A DNA stretch of 64,000 nt from Gillisella taibaishanensis (GTDB lineage Bacteria; Pseudomonadota; Alphaproteobacteria; Rhizobiales; Rhizobiaceae): the NCBI RefSeq assembly GCF_001938985.1, contig NZ_MKIN01000027.1, positions 124,001 through 188,000 on the forward strand, read 5' to 3'. Position numbers and translations under genes: made by a program. The notes beneath the pieces are model-generated. The model saw only the letters and a list, made by a program, of their open reading frames with translations. It did not search any database and was not told where the DNA came from. This document shows, in pieces, positions 9,243 to 17,836 of the stretch (the first letter of the stretch is position 1; each line of letters starts with the position of its first letter).

Positions 9243-9472
9243 GCGTGCTATCCCTTCTTTTTCACCGTCTGGTGAAATTTTCGGCCAAAATACCGGTTTT
9301 GGTCTGCCGTACAACTGATTTATCGGCCTCCGTCAAGGCGCCGACGGATAATTTCACCCTGCGTCCGGCGAAAACGCGCCGACATTTTCCAGCAAATCCC
9401 CGAAAATCAGGCTCAATTTTCAGGCATTTGATAGCTCGAAAGGCATGACTGGAAAGTCTCGGCCCCGTCAAG

Positions 9473-10036
9473 CTAGTCCTTCTTCCAGTCCTTCAGCGCA
9501 GCAAAAGGTGACGGACGGATGATTTCCGCGCCGGCAGCTTCGGTGTGGCCTGCAAACTCGACGCCCGATTTGCGCGGATAGGGATCAATGGCCATGGCAG
9601 CAAATTCGGCAACGAGTGCACCAGCGTCGATCGTGTCACCGACAAAGGGTTCCGGCGAGTCCGGACCATCTGGATCCAGCACCATTTCGCCCTGGCCGTC
9701 GAGCACCAGGCGCGCGAGCTTTGAGCCCTCAGGCACGAAAACCTGTTCCAGAGATTCGCTGATCCGGCTTTCCACCGGTTCCAGCGTCACCACGCAAGCT
9801 TGAACGATCTCACCTTCCACCGTGCCTTTGATACGGACACCGTCCCGCTTCCAGCGATTGACCTGCAGCTCAGCCTTTAGCGAGCGCACGGAAAGGACCT
9901 TCCACAGTTTGGCCAAGCCTTCGCGCTCGACCTCATCCGCCTCGATGGTCACGCGCACGGCATTGGCGGAGACATGGGCCACCTTGACGGGGTAGGAAAA
10001 AGGAGTGTCCGAAGAAGAGCGTCCTTGCGATTTCAT
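9473..10036 (-). CDS. DUF177 (YceD) domain-containing protein
   Basis: A 187-residue member of the YceD/DUF177 family, which in bacteria usually precedes rpmF and is linked to 23S rRNA or ribosome assembly. Recognisable parts are a central GxVxGEIVQACVVTLEPV segment and an acidic region ending DPYPRKSGVEF before a C-terminal FAALKDWKKD tail. Here rpmF does not follow; plsX comes next, 230 bases downstream, a common alphaproteobacterial arrangement. Its start overlaps the stop of the upstream chaperone gene by four bases (ATGA), so translation is coupled. Confidence 0.85.
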   Translation of the reverse strand: MKSQGRSSSDTPFSYPVKVAHVSANAVRVTIEADEVEREGLAKLWKVLSVRSLKAELQVNRWKRDGVRIKGTVEGEIVQACVVTLEPVESRISESLEQVFVPEGSKLARLVLDGQGEMVLDPDGPDSPEPFVGDTIDAGALVAEFAAMAIDPYPRKSGVEFAGHTEAAGAEIIRPSPFAALKDWKKD

Positions 10037-10596
10037 GGCTGAACCTGCTGTTGCGGAAGCGGAAGGGTGAGCGACCCGGTTATCACCGCCTCTTCCGTCA
10101 TATCCAAAAGAAATGTCTCAGTCGTCGCGGCCCATCGGGCAAGACCGACCATAACAGGCGCGTTTTCCACAGCCTCGCCTTTGCCGCCTGGATGGATGTT
10201 GCGCCTGAAACCGGCGGCAAGCGCGTCCTCATCCTTCAAATCGAGTGCCTTGCCGTAGGTTTCAAGGCGGCCATAGAACATTCCGGCCAGTTTTTTCATC
10301 CGTTTGGGCACGGTTTGATCGCCCACGCCCAGTTCGCGGATCGAATGATCAACATCCTGGAAGAAGGCGTCGATAATCTCCTGGGCGATTTCCTGGCCGC
10401 TGCGTTCAGATTTCGCGGTGCGCCTCAGATAGAGAATCAGCACCAGCGACAGCATTTCGAACCGGCCCATTACCGTATCCGGCACATCGAGCGCCTCATA
10501 GAATATTGGCTGGCGGGCCGTCTGTGTCAGGAGTTCATACTGACGATCGACGATCCTGCGATTGCTTCGCCGGTTCTTGAACAGGGAGAAAATCAT
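10033..10596 (-). CDS. Ubiquinol-cytochrome c chaperone family protein
   Basis: A 187-residue member of the Cbp3/UQCC1 family, which in mitochondria assists cytochrome b synthesis and bc1 assembly. Family features include YEALDVPDTVMGRFEMLSLV near residue 30 and a central helix-rich region with FFQDVDHSIRELGVGDQTVPKRMKKL. The start MIFSLFKNRR at 10596 has AGAGG just upstream. It overlaps the DUF177 gene by four bases. A role in bc1 assembly here is inferred from the family. Confidence 0.88.
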   Translation of the reverse strand: MIFSLFKNRRSNRRIVDRQYELLTQTARQPIFYEALDVPDTVMGRFEMLSLVLILYLRRTAKSERSGQEIAQEIIDAFFQDVDHSIRELGVGDQTVPKRMKKLAGMFYGRLETYGKALDLKDEDALAAGFRRNIHPGGKGEAVENAPVMVGLARWAATTETFLLDMTEEAVITGSLTLPLPQQQVQP

Positions 10597-10983
10597 GACT
10601 GCGCCTCTGCTACCTCTTGCCGGCTCGTTGCGCATCGCTTTAGAGTTTTCTGTCTTCGGGAAAGCCGGTGACTACTTTCCCCTGACAAACTTTAGAAAAG
10701 GTCGTTACGACCCCAGCGATGTTGCATGATGGCTAAAGCTGGTTTACCGAAGCAGGGATGAATTGCAAAGGCGTCGCCAGGCGTTTTACCCTTGGGTTTT
10801 CCAAGGGAACGAATGGTATAACTCCTGTGGCGGTGAAACATATCCCGTTGGCGTCTTTTCGGTTTCCCCGGAAAGGCCACAATGATATGGCCAACACGCG
10901 AAGCGAAAAGCGCTTTATGTCGCTGGCGCAGGAAATTGAACGGCGCAAGAACGGTCCTGGCCTGCAGGCGGGCAGAAGAGAGC
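10597..10983. other. Divergent intergenic region of about 390 bp
   Basis: Lies between the bc1-chaperone gene (minus) and bamE (plus) and must hold both promoters. Short frames here do not have supported starts or family features. I see no strong hairpin or RNA motif. Confidence 0.4.
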
Positions 10984-11493
10984 ATGATGGGAGATGCAGC
11001 ATTGAAGAGACGGTATTTCCGGTCCGACGCCCGGGCCATCGGCCTGGCAGCGATGACCCTGCTGATCGCAACCGGCGGCCTTTCCGGCTGCACGACCGGC
11101 GAAGTCTTCCACAACGGCTATATCGTTGATCCCAAGGCGCTGGATCTGGTGCCGGTCGGCTCCAGCCGAGAGCAGGTGCTTATCTCGCTCGGTACACCCT
11201 CGACCACAGCGACCTTCGATGGCGAAGTCTTCTATTATATTTCGCAGACCCGCAAACGGCCGGCAGCTTTCATGAAGCAGCAACTGGTCGACCAGCAGGT
11301 CCTTGCGATCTATTTCGATAAGGACGGCACTGTTGCCCGGCGCGCCAATTACAGCATGAAGGACGGCAAAGTGTTCGACATGGTCTCGCGCACCACACCG
11401 ACCGGCGGCAAGGATCTCAGCTTCCTGCAGCAGATTCTCTCGGGCGGCAATGGCGCGGCCAACAGCGTCAAGAACATGCTCGGCTTCCAGTAA
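10984..11493 (+). CDS. bamE: Outer membrane protein assembly factor BamE (SmpA/OmlA family)
   Basis: A 169-residue lipoprotein. A hydrophobic segment ends in the lipobox LSGC with the acylated Cys at about residue 36, followed by the BamE core: DLVPVGSSREQVLISLGTPS and a GEVFYYISQ strand. BamE is part of the beta-barrel assembly complex at the inner face of the outer membrane. The start at 10984 is followed by a second ATG; AGAAGAG lies upstream. The N-region before the hydrophobic core is rather long. A strong terminator follows. Confidence 0.9.
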   Translation: MMGDAALKRRYFRSDARAIGLAAMTLLIATGGLSGCTTGEVFHNGYIVDPKALDLVPVGSSREQVLISLGTPSTTATFDGEVFYYISQTRKRPAAFMKQQLVDQQVLAIYFDKDGTVARRANYSMKDGKVFDMVSRTTPTGGKDLSFLQQILSGGNGAANSVKNMLGFQ

Positions 11494-11511
11494 GCGGAGC
11501 GCCAACAGCTC

Positions 11512-11548
11512 AAAAAGAACCCGCGATCGTCACGACCGCGGGTTTTTT
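11512..11548. terminator. Bidirectional terminator between bamE and hppA
   Basis: AACCCGCG (11518-11525) and CGCGGGTT (11537-11544) form a perfect 8-bp stem. T-run on the plus strand (11543-11548) and A-run before it (11512-11516) let it serve both converging genes. Confidence 0.9.
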
Positions 11549-11568
11549 GTTTGTCGTTCGAAGACGGA

Positions 11569-13707
11569 TCAACCCGCCAGGACGGCCAACAGCAGCAGCG
11601 CTACGATATTGGTGATCTTGATCGCCGGATTGACGGCGGGGCCGGCAGTGTCCTTGTAGGGATCGCCGACGGTGTCACCCGTGACCGATGCTTTATGCGC
11701 CTCGGAACCTTTCAGGTGGCGTGTGCCATCCTTATCGACAAATCCGTCCTCGAAGCTCTTCTTGGCATTGTCCCAGGCGCCGCCGCCCGAGGTCATGGAG
11801 ATCGCGACGAACAGGCCGTTGACGATGACACCAAGCAGCGATGCGCCGAGCGCCGCGAAGGCCGAGGCCTTTGAACCGGAGACTAGCAGCACGCCGAAAT
11901 ACACGACAATAGGCGCCAGTACCGGCAGCAGCGAAGGCACGATCATTTCGCGGATCGCGGCCTTGGTCAGGATGTCGACGGCACGACCGTAATCCGGCTT
12001 GTCCTTGCCCTGCATGATGCCTGGCTTTTCCCGGAACTGGCGGCGCACTTCCTCAACGATCGAACTGGCCGCCCGGCCGACCGCCGTCATGGCGATGCCC
12101 CCGAACAGATACGGGATCAGCCCGCCGAAGATCAGGCCCGCGACCACGTAAGGGTTGGAGAGGCTGAACGAGATATCGCCGATGCCGGCGAAGTAGGGAT
12201 ATTTGTCGCCATTGGCGGCAAAATATTGCAGGTCGTTGGAATAGGCGGCAAACAGCACGAGCGCGCCAAGGCCGGCTGAGCCGATGGCATAGCCCTTGGT
12301 GACCGCCTTGGTGGTGTTGCCGACTGCGTCCAGCGCATCGGTGGATTTGCGCACTTCCGGCGGCAGATGCGCCATTTCCGCGATACCACCTGCATTGTCG
12401 GTGACGGGACCGAAGGCATCGAGAGCGACAATCATGCCGGCAAGACCAAGCATGGTGGTGACGGCAATCGCCGTGCCGAACAGGCCAGCGAGTTGGTAGG
12501 TGGAGATGATGCCGCCGATGATGACCAGCGCCGGCAGAGCGGTTGACTCAAGGGAAACAGCCAGACCCTGGATGACATTGGTGCCGTGACCGGTGACCGA
12601 TGCCTGAGCGATGGAATTGACCGGGCGTTTGTTGGTTCCGGTATAGTATTCGGTGATCACGACGATCAGCGCCGTAACGACCAGGCCAAGAATGCCGCAG
12701 ACGAACAGGTTGGTACCGCTGATGGCCCGGCCCGCGACCGTACCGATTTCACCCCAACCGATCGTAACCTGCGTTGCAACCGCCAAGCCGACGATGGACA
12801 GCAGGCCGGTGACGATCAGGCCTTTGTAAAGCGCGCCCATGATCGAGCCGTTGACGCCGAGCTTGACGAAGAACGTGCCGGCAATCGAGGTCAGGATGCA
12901 GGTGCCGCAAATGGCCAGCGGATAGATCATCGCGCTGTCGAGCACGGCGCTGCCGGCAAAGAAGATTGCCGCAAGCACCATAGTGGCGACGACGGAGACC
13001 GCATAGGTCTCGAAAAGGTCGGCCGCCATGCCGGCGCAATCGCCGACATTGTCGCCGACATTGTCGGCAATGGTGGCCGGATTGCGCGGGTCATCCTCGG
13101 GAATGCCAGCTTCTACCTTGCCGACGAGATCGCCGCCGACATCTGCGCCCTTGGTGAAGATGCCGCCGCCCAAGCGGGCGAAGATCGAAATCAGCGAGGC
13201 ACCGAAGCCGAGCGCCACCAGCGCGTCGATCACGTCACGCGAGCCGCCGGCATGGCCGAGACCATAGGTTAGGACGAAATAATAGATGGATACGCCAAGC
13301 AGGGCGAGGCCTGCGACCAGCATGCCTGTTATGGCGCCGGATTTGAAGGCGATGTCGAGGCCGGCTGCAAGACCCTGGGCCGAAGCCTGGGCGGTGCGGA
13401 CATTGGCGCGCACCGAGACATGCATGCCGATAAAGCCGGCAGCGCCTGAAAGTACGGCGCCGATCAGGAAGCCGATTGCGGCTTCGCCAGACAGCAGCCA
13501 CCAGGCAAGTACAAACACGACCGCCCCCACGATCGCGATGGTCAGATATTGCCGGGCCAAATAGGCCTGCGCGCCTTCACGGATATAGCCGGCGATTTCC
13601 TGCATGCGCGGGGTGCCCTGGTCGGCTGCGAGCACCGCTCGCGTTGCCCAGACCGCATAGACCACGGAAATCAAACCACATAGAATTACGCCTAACAGCA
13701 CTGCCAT
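11569..13707 (-). CDS. hppA: K(+)-insensitive proton-translocating pyrophosphatase
   Basis: A 712-residue polytopic membrane protein that couples hydrolysis of pyrophosphate to proton export. The substrate site motif GGDLVGKVEAGIPEDDPRN (the family's DVGADLVGK box with G for A) and the acidic DNVGDNVGDCAGMAADLFE are present. The sequence GNTTKA near residue 460 has Lys where K(+)-dependent enzymes have Ala, which predicts the K(+)-independent proton-pumping subclass. GGAGG lies 8 bases before the ATG at 13707. Length and topology (about 16 helices) match the family. Confidence 0.96.
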   Translation of the reverse strand: MAVLLGVILCGLISVVYAVWATRAVLAADQGTPRMQEIAGYIREGAQAYLARQYLTIAIVGAVVFVLAWWLLSGEAAIGFLIGAVLSGAAGFIGMHVSVRANVRTAQASAQGLAAGLDIAFKSGAITGMLVAGLALLGVSIYYFVLTYGLGHAGGSRDVIDALVALGFGASLISIFARLGGGIFTKGADVGGDLVGKVEAGIPEDDPRNPATIADNVGDNVGDCAGMAADLFETYAVSVVATMVLAAIFFAGSAVLDSAMIYPLAICGTCILTSIAGTFFVKLGVNGSIMGALYKGLIVTGLLSIVGLAVATQVTIGWGEIGTVAGRAISGTNLFVCGILGLVVTALIVVITEYYTGTNKRPVNSIAQASVTGHGTNVIQGLAVSLESTALPALVIIGGIISTYQLAGLFGTAIAVTTMLGLAGMIVALDAFGPVTDNAGGIAEMAHLPPEVRKSTDALDAVGNTTKAVTKGYAIGSAGLGALVLFAAYSNDLQYFAANGDKYPYFAGIGDISFSLSNPYVVAGLIFGGLIPYLFGGIAMTAVGRAASSIVEEVRRQFREKPGIMQGKDKPDYGRAVDILTKAAIREMIVPSLLPVLAPIVVYFGVLLVSGSKASAFAALGASLLGVIVNGLFVAISMTSGGGAWDNAKKSFEDGFVDKDGTRHLKGSEAHKASVTGDTVGDPYKDTAGPAVNPAIKITNIVALLLLAVLAG

Positions 13708-13908
13708 TCCAACGCCTCCCTGTTGTTTAGCGCCCTCTCCTCAAAGGACACCATTCACTTTCACAGGCAGAGTGCGCTTCCAAACCGGAAAAGGTCAAGA
13801 GTGCACAACCGGAATCGGAAACGCTCTACCGTGCCGTCGCGCAATCAAGAAAAGGCTGGAAAGTTCCGTGCTTGGCAGAGGCCGACAAGCCATGCTGAAC
13901 CCGCTAGA

Positions 13909-13953
13909 GTTTGTCAGGGAAAAGTGGAAACAGGTTTTCCCGAAAAGACAAAC
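13909..13953. repeat. Rhizobial palindromic repeat, copy 2
   Basis: Nested perfect inverted repeats: GTTTGTC (13909-13915) with GACAAAC (13947-13953), and inside them GGGAAAA (13917-13923) with TTTTCCC (13935-13941). The core at 13923-13937 matches the 15-mer of the 6571 and 15298 copies at 13 of 15 bases. Confidence 0.7.
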
Positions 13954-13966
13954 GAAACAGAGGACT

Positions 13967-14007
13967 CTAGCTTCTGTCTGGTTCAATCTGAACCTGACAG
14001 AAGCTAG
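13967..14007. repeat. Long perfect hairpin downstream of the MFS gene
   Basis: CTAGCTTCTGTC (13967-13978) pairs with GACAGAAGCTAG (13996-14007), and GGTTCA (13980-13985) pairs with TGAACC (13989-13994) inside it, giving an 18-bp stem with one unpaired base on each side. It sits 8 bases after the MFS stop and may double as its transcript end. Confidence 0.7.
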
Positions 14008-14015
14008 GGCCGCCC

Positions 14016-15236
14016 TTAAACTTGGCTGCGGCGGGCGGCCATCATTTGCAGGCCGATCAGCACAAGGCAGAGGATGGTGACAGGCCAGATCACCAGGTTC
14101 ATCACCGACCAGCCATAGGCGGTAAAGACCTTGCCAGAAGAAAAGGACGAGAGCGCGACAGTGCTGAACAGCACGATGTCGTGGAAGCCCTGAACCTTAT
14201 CAGCCTCCTGTGGCCGGTAGGAGCCGGCGACGATGGCCGTGGCGCCGATGAAGCCGAAATTCCAGCCCAGGCCGAGCAGCACCAGCGCGCCCCAGAAGTT
14301 CCAGAGTTCGATGCCCATATGGGCAACGACCGCACAGCCCATCAGGATGACGAGGCCGCAGGCAACAATCGTCTCTGGGCCGAAGCGGCGGATCAGCTTT
14401 CCGGTAAAGAAGCTCGGTGCGAACATGGCAATCACGTGCCACTGAATACCAAGCGTCGCCTGATCGGAAGAGAAGCCGCAGCCGATCACCATGGCCAGCG
14501 GCGCACCGGTCATCATGAAGGTCATCAGCGCATAGGTGCAGATACCGCAAATCATGCCGGTCATAAACCGCTGCGTCAGTACGATCTCTTTCAGCGGCCG
14601 CGTCGGTTGGTCGCTTGCATCATGCGCGCCATTCCCCTGCCCCAGATGCACGAAGCTGAGGATCGCGATGGCAAGCAGCATCAGCGGCGCAAGCGCAAGG
14701 AAGGCACCGGCAAACAGAACCGGTTCGAAAAGGTCCTTCAACCAGATCGCCAATTGGGGTCCGAGAATGGCCGAAACGATGCCACCCGCCAAAATCCAGG
14801 AGATCGCCTCGCCCTTGAAATAGCTGGGCGAGCTATCGGCGGCGGCAAAGCGGATTTTCTGGGTAAAGCCGCTGGAGAGACCGATCAGCATCAGGCCGAA
14901 AGCAAACAGCCAGAAATCGACCTTGAACAGGGCGAGCGTCGCAACCAGTCCGCCGAGAGCTGCCGAGCCGGCGCCGAGCATGAAGGCCACCTTGCGGCCA
15001 AACAACCGGGCGGCGATGGCAATGGCGACAGCGCCGAGCGCGGTGCCGATATTGAAGCCGGTGAGCGGCGCCGTTGCCAGCGATTTGTCGGCGCCAAGAA
15101 GCTGGTAGCCAGCCAGGCCGCCGAGCGAGAAGGACAGCGGCGCAACGGAGCCAAGAATGGCCTGGGCGCCTGAGAGAATGGCGACGGTGCGCTTGGCGGA
15201 CCGCAGCTGATGTTCAAGCCCGACGCTGCCGTCCAT
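14016..15236 (-). CDS. MFS transporter
   Basis: A 406-residue inner-membrane protein with about 12 hydrophobic segments. Features include GFNIGTALGAVAIAIAARLFGRK (the loop 2-3 region) and a central hydrophilic loop near residue 200 rich in charged residues, as between the two six-helix halves of MFS proteins. AGGGG lies upstream of the ATG at 15236. It is downstream of nusB in the same direction but separated by 90 bases with a repeat, so it may be transcribed alone. Substrate unknown. Confidence 0.85.
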   Translation of the reverse strand: MDGSVGLEHQLRSAKRTVAILSGAQAILGSVAPLSFSLGGLAGYQLLGADKSLATAPLTGFNIGTALGAVAIAIAARLFGRKVAFMLGAGSAALGGLVATLALFKVDFWLFAFGLMLIGLSSGFTQKIRFAAADSSPSYFKGEAISWILAGGIVSAILGPQLAIWLKDLFEPVLFAGAFLALAPLMLLAIAILSFVHLGQGNGAHDASDQPTRPLKEIVLTQRFMTGMICGICTYALMTFMMTGAPLAMVIGCGFSSDQATLGIQWHVIAMFAPSFFTGKLIRRFGPETIVACGLVILMGCAVVAHMGIELWNFWGALVLLGLGWNFGFIGATAIVAGSYRPQEADKVQGFHDIVLFSTVALSSFSSGKVFTAYGWSVMNLVIWPVTILCLVLIGLQMMAARRSQV

Positions 15237-15280
15237 TACACCTACCCCTCACCGGCTCGCTCCGCTCTCACGTGCGCTTC

Positions 15281-15330
15281 ACGCATTTCCGGATGGGAAA
15301 CCGGTTCCCACTATCCCTGGAAACGCTTAT
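15281..15330. repeat. Rhizobial intergenic repeat, copy 3
   Basis: Contains AAACCGGTTCCCACT (15298-15312), the exact reverse complement of the 15-mer at 6571-6585, flanked by CATTTCC and GGAAACG half-sites that form a wider imperfect palindrome. It lies in the 90-bp gap between nusB and the MFS gene. Confidence 0.65.
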
Positions 15331-15809
15331 TTCGCAGCCGGCACTCTGACCTGCTTGGCGATCTTGTCGAGCACGGCATTGACCAGCTTCGGCTCGTCTT
15401 CCTGGAAGAAGGCGTGAGCGATCTCGACATATTCAGTCACGATCACGGCGACCGGCACGTCCTTGCGCTCCAGCAGTTCGAAAGTGCCGGCACGCAGAAT
15501 GGCGCGCACGGTGCTGTCGACACGTGTCAGCGACCAGTCGTCCTGCAGGTGCTGGCGGATGAGCGGATCGATCTTTGTCTGGTCACGTACCACGCCGGCA
15601 ACGATCGAGCGGAACCAAGAGGCGTCGGCCTTCAGATAGGTCTCGCCGTCGACCTCCTGGCCGAGACGGTGTTCTTCGTATTCTGCCACCACTTCCAGGA
15701 CGCCGCTGCCGGCCATGTCCATCTGATAGAGTGCCTGAACCGCGGCAAGCCTTGCGGCGCCACGCTGGTTGGCAGTCTTTACCGGCGGTTTGTTGCTTTC
15801 GGTCGTCAT
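15327..15809 (-). CDS. nusB: Transcription antitermination factor NusB
   Basis: A 160-residue all-helical protein that binds boxA RNA with NusE/S10 and promotes antitermination at rRNA operons. RGAARLAAVQALYQMD near the N-terminus and the C-terminal PVAVIVTEYVEIAHAFF and VNAVLDKIA segments are diagnostic. The ATG at 15809 is chosen; TTG and GTG starts five and four codons upstream would overlap the ribH stop. It lies 4 bases after ribH, the conserved ribH-nusB pair. Confidence 0.95.
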   Translation of the reverse strand: MTTESNKPPVKTANQRGAARLAAVQALYQMDMAGSGVLEVVAEYEEHRLGQEVDGETYLKADASWFRSIVAGVVRDQTKIDPLIRQHLQDDWSLTRVDSTVRAILRAGTFELLERKDVPVAVIVTEYVEIAHAFFQEDEPKLVNAVLDKIAKQVRVPAAK

Positions 15810-15813
15810 AGGT

Positions 15814-16272
15814 TCAGCCACCAAATTTCTGCTTCAAGGCAATCATCGTCAGGGCGGCGCGTGCTGCAAAGCCGCCCTTATCCTTGTCCGAGCGCTTGAC
15901 GCGGGCCCAGGCCTGCTCGTCGTTTTCGACGGTCAGGATGCCGTTGCCGATCGCAAGCGATTCCGACACGGACAGATCCATCAGCGCGCGTGAGGATTCG
16001 TTGGCGACGATATCGAAGTGATAGGTCTCGCCCCGGATAACCATGCCGAGCGCAACGTAACCGTCATAAACCACGCCGCCATTGTCGGCACCATCAAGCG
16101 CCATGGAGATCGCCGCAGGAATTTCCAGGGCGCCCATGACCGTGACGATATCATAGCTCGCGCCGGCCTCGTCAAGCGCCGCCTTGGCACCCGCCAACAG
16201 CTCATCGGCCATGTCGTCATAGAAGCGCGCCTCGACGATGAGGAGATGCGGTGCAAAAGATTGGTCGGACAT
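15814..16272 (-). CDS. ribH: 6,7-dimethyl-8-ribityllumazine synthase
   Basis: A 152-residue lumazine synthase, the penultimate step of riboflavin synthesis. Family motifs include the substrate loop VMGALEIPAAI, GYVALGMVIRGETYHFDIV with its catalytic His, and the C-terminal GGFAARAALTMIAL. The start MSDQSFAPH at 16272 gives the usual length; the longer frame adds 40 residues without homology. It is coupled to nusB. No FMN riboswitch is seen upstream. Confidence 0.95.
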   Translation of the reverse strand: MSDQSFAPHLLIVEARFYDDMADELLAGAKAALDEAGASYDIVTVMGALEIPAAISMALDGADNGGVVYDGYVALGMVIRGETYHFDIVANESSRALMDLSVSESLAIGNGILTVENDEQAWARVKRSDKDKGGFAARAALTMIALKQKFGG

Positions 16273-16808
16273 GGAGTCACCCCGAAGCGGATGGAAAAAA
16301 TGGCGATGATTGGATGCGGGGTCAAACCACGCCCGCCCCGGAATGGCAAGCTTTTTTCGCCATGACTGGGTGAAATGCGCTGCACCAGGCATGTCAGCAC
16401 ATTAATGTGAGAGGGGTCGGCGAGCAGCAATTTGGAGCCGCAAACTTGAGCTTGACTGACTGACAAGTCATCGGATGTGGTGGAGCCCCCGGCATCGAGA
16501 TCGTTGTCTAACTGCCGCAAGCCCTTCTTATGTATGAATTATTCCGCAGCTTTGCCGTCAACCTTGACGTTGGGGCAGAAGCCCGGCCAGCGAGCATTTC
16601 GGCGCGCGCTAAAAGCGGCGATTTGATGGAAATCAAGATGACAGATTTGTAACGCGTACTGAACCGTTCAGGTCTGGAAATCTCCTCTGTTGCAGCGCAA
16701 ATCTAGGGTGCCGGAACGTCATGATCTGACAAAGGCCCGCAACAGGCAGGGTCACAATCAGAAACTTCATGAAGTGCACCGGTCGTGTATTGGATCAGGA
16801 GATTACCG
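16273..16808. other. Intergenic region of about 540 bp upstream of ribH
   Basis: Separates ribH from the exported unknown and from ribE. It must hold the ribH-nusB promoter and the promoter of the plus-strand exported protein gene. I checked for an FMN riboswitch and for small genes and found none that I can support. Confidence 0.4.
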
Positions 16809-17165
16809 ATGAATCGTGTCGGACAAGTACTCAGCGCTTCCACTCTTGCCGCCGTTTCCTTTGGCGGCGCCTCCCAGGCTGCTATCGAATTCGTGTCTGA
16901 GGATGGCAAGTCTCACCAGTTGCACTCAATCGTCGGCAAGCGGCTGACCGTGGTGCCGCTGCAGGGCTTGCAGAGTTCCGACCCATTGCATCAGGTCGTG
17001 AAGACCGAGGATTCGCATTCCAGCCAGGCCCGCCGGCTGCAAGCAGCCATCATCGCCGATCCAAAATTGATGCGGCACATGGAAAGCCATCAGGTCGATG
17101 TTACCACTATTGTTGGTTTGGCCCAGGCCGATGACGGCAGCGTCACGGTGTTCACCTCAGCCTAA
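16809..17165 (+). CDS. Hypothetical exported protein
   Basis: A 118-residue protein I do not recognise. Residues 1-24 (MNRVGQVLSASTLAAVSFGGASQA) form a likely Sec signal peptide. The mature part is small, polar and rich in His and Gln with no cysteines. The start at 16809 is supported by AGGAGA 8 bases upstream. It lies on the opposite strand between ribE and ribH, splitting the riboflavin genes. Confidence 0.65.
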   Translation: MNRVGQVLSASTLAAVSFGGASQAAIEFVSEDGKSHQLHSIVGKRLTVVPLQGLQSSDPLHQVVKTEDSHSSQARRLQAAIIADPKLMRHMESHQVDVTTIVGLAQADDGSVTVFTSA

Positions 17166-17224
17166 GGTCACCGCCGCCCGAAGGGCGGACATACGGGAGG
17201 GGCTGGCGCCCCTCACCGACCTGT

Positions 17225-17836
17225 TCAGGCTCGCGGAAACTCGGCGAGCCTTGCGGCATAGCGGGCCATAGTGTCGACTTCGAAATTCACGAAATCGCCG
17301 ACCTTCCGGTCACCCCAGGTGGTCACCTCAAGCGTATGGCGGATCAGCAGGATGTCGAAGTCGCAGCTGGCGACTCCGTTGACGGTCAGCGAGGTTCCGT
17401 CCAGCGCGACGGAACCTTTTGGTGCGACGAACCGGGCAAGATGCTCGGGTACGCGCAGCGTGAAGCGCGTCGCGTCGCCCTCGGATTTGATATCGAGAAT
17501 TTCGGCCATGCCATCGACATGGCCGGAGACGATATGGCCGCCCAGTTCGTCACCAATCTTCAGTGAGCGCTCGAGATTGATACGGGTGCCCTTCTTCCAG
17601 CCGGCGATCGTCGTCAGCCGCAGCGCTTCTTCCCACGCTTCCACTTCGAACCAGCGGGCATTGCTGCCCTCTTCCGGCAGGCCCGTGACCGTGAGGCAGG
17701 TGCCGGAATGGGCGATCGAGGCGCCCATGTCGATGGTCGAAGGATCGTAGCTGGTGGCGATGCGCAGCTTGACGCCTTCCTTTAGGGGAACCACGTCCTC
17801 GACTGTGCCGATGTCGGTAACAATGCCGGTAAACAT
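17225..17836 (-). CDS. ribE: Riboflavin synthase (alpha chain)
   Basis: A 203-residue enzyme that dismutates two lumazine molecules to riboflavin. It has the two tandem lumazine-binding halves of the family: N-terminal MFTGIVTDIGTV with SIAHSGTCLTV, and the second copy with GGHIVSGHVDGMAEI and GSVALDGTSLTVNGV. Its ATG overlaps the ribD stop by one base (TGATG), so translation is coupled to ribD. Confidence 0.95.
   Translation of the reverse strand: MFTGIVTDIGTVEDVVPLKEGVKLRIATSYDPSTIDMGASIAHSGTCLTVTGLPEEGSNARWFEVEAWEEALRLTTIAGWKKGTRINLERSLKIGDELGGHIVSGHVDGMAEILDIKSEGDATRFTLRVPEHLARFVAPKGSVALDGTSLTVNGVASCDFDILLIRHTLEVTTWGDRKVGDFVNFEVDTMARYAARLAEFPRA

Larger units (their letters stand above)
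13708..14015. other. Intergenic region rich in palindromes
   Basis: About 300 bp between hppA (start) and an MFS gene (stop). It contains two strong, separate palindromic structures (13909-13953 and 13967-14007), described as repeats. Short open frames here read through the palindromes and are not supported as genes. Confidence 0.5.

Noticed and set aside
16273..16500. Possible FMN riboswitch upstream of ribH
   Set aside because: Neither the AGGGxxxxxGTGA-type conserved blocks nor the expected helices are found in the minus-strand leader.
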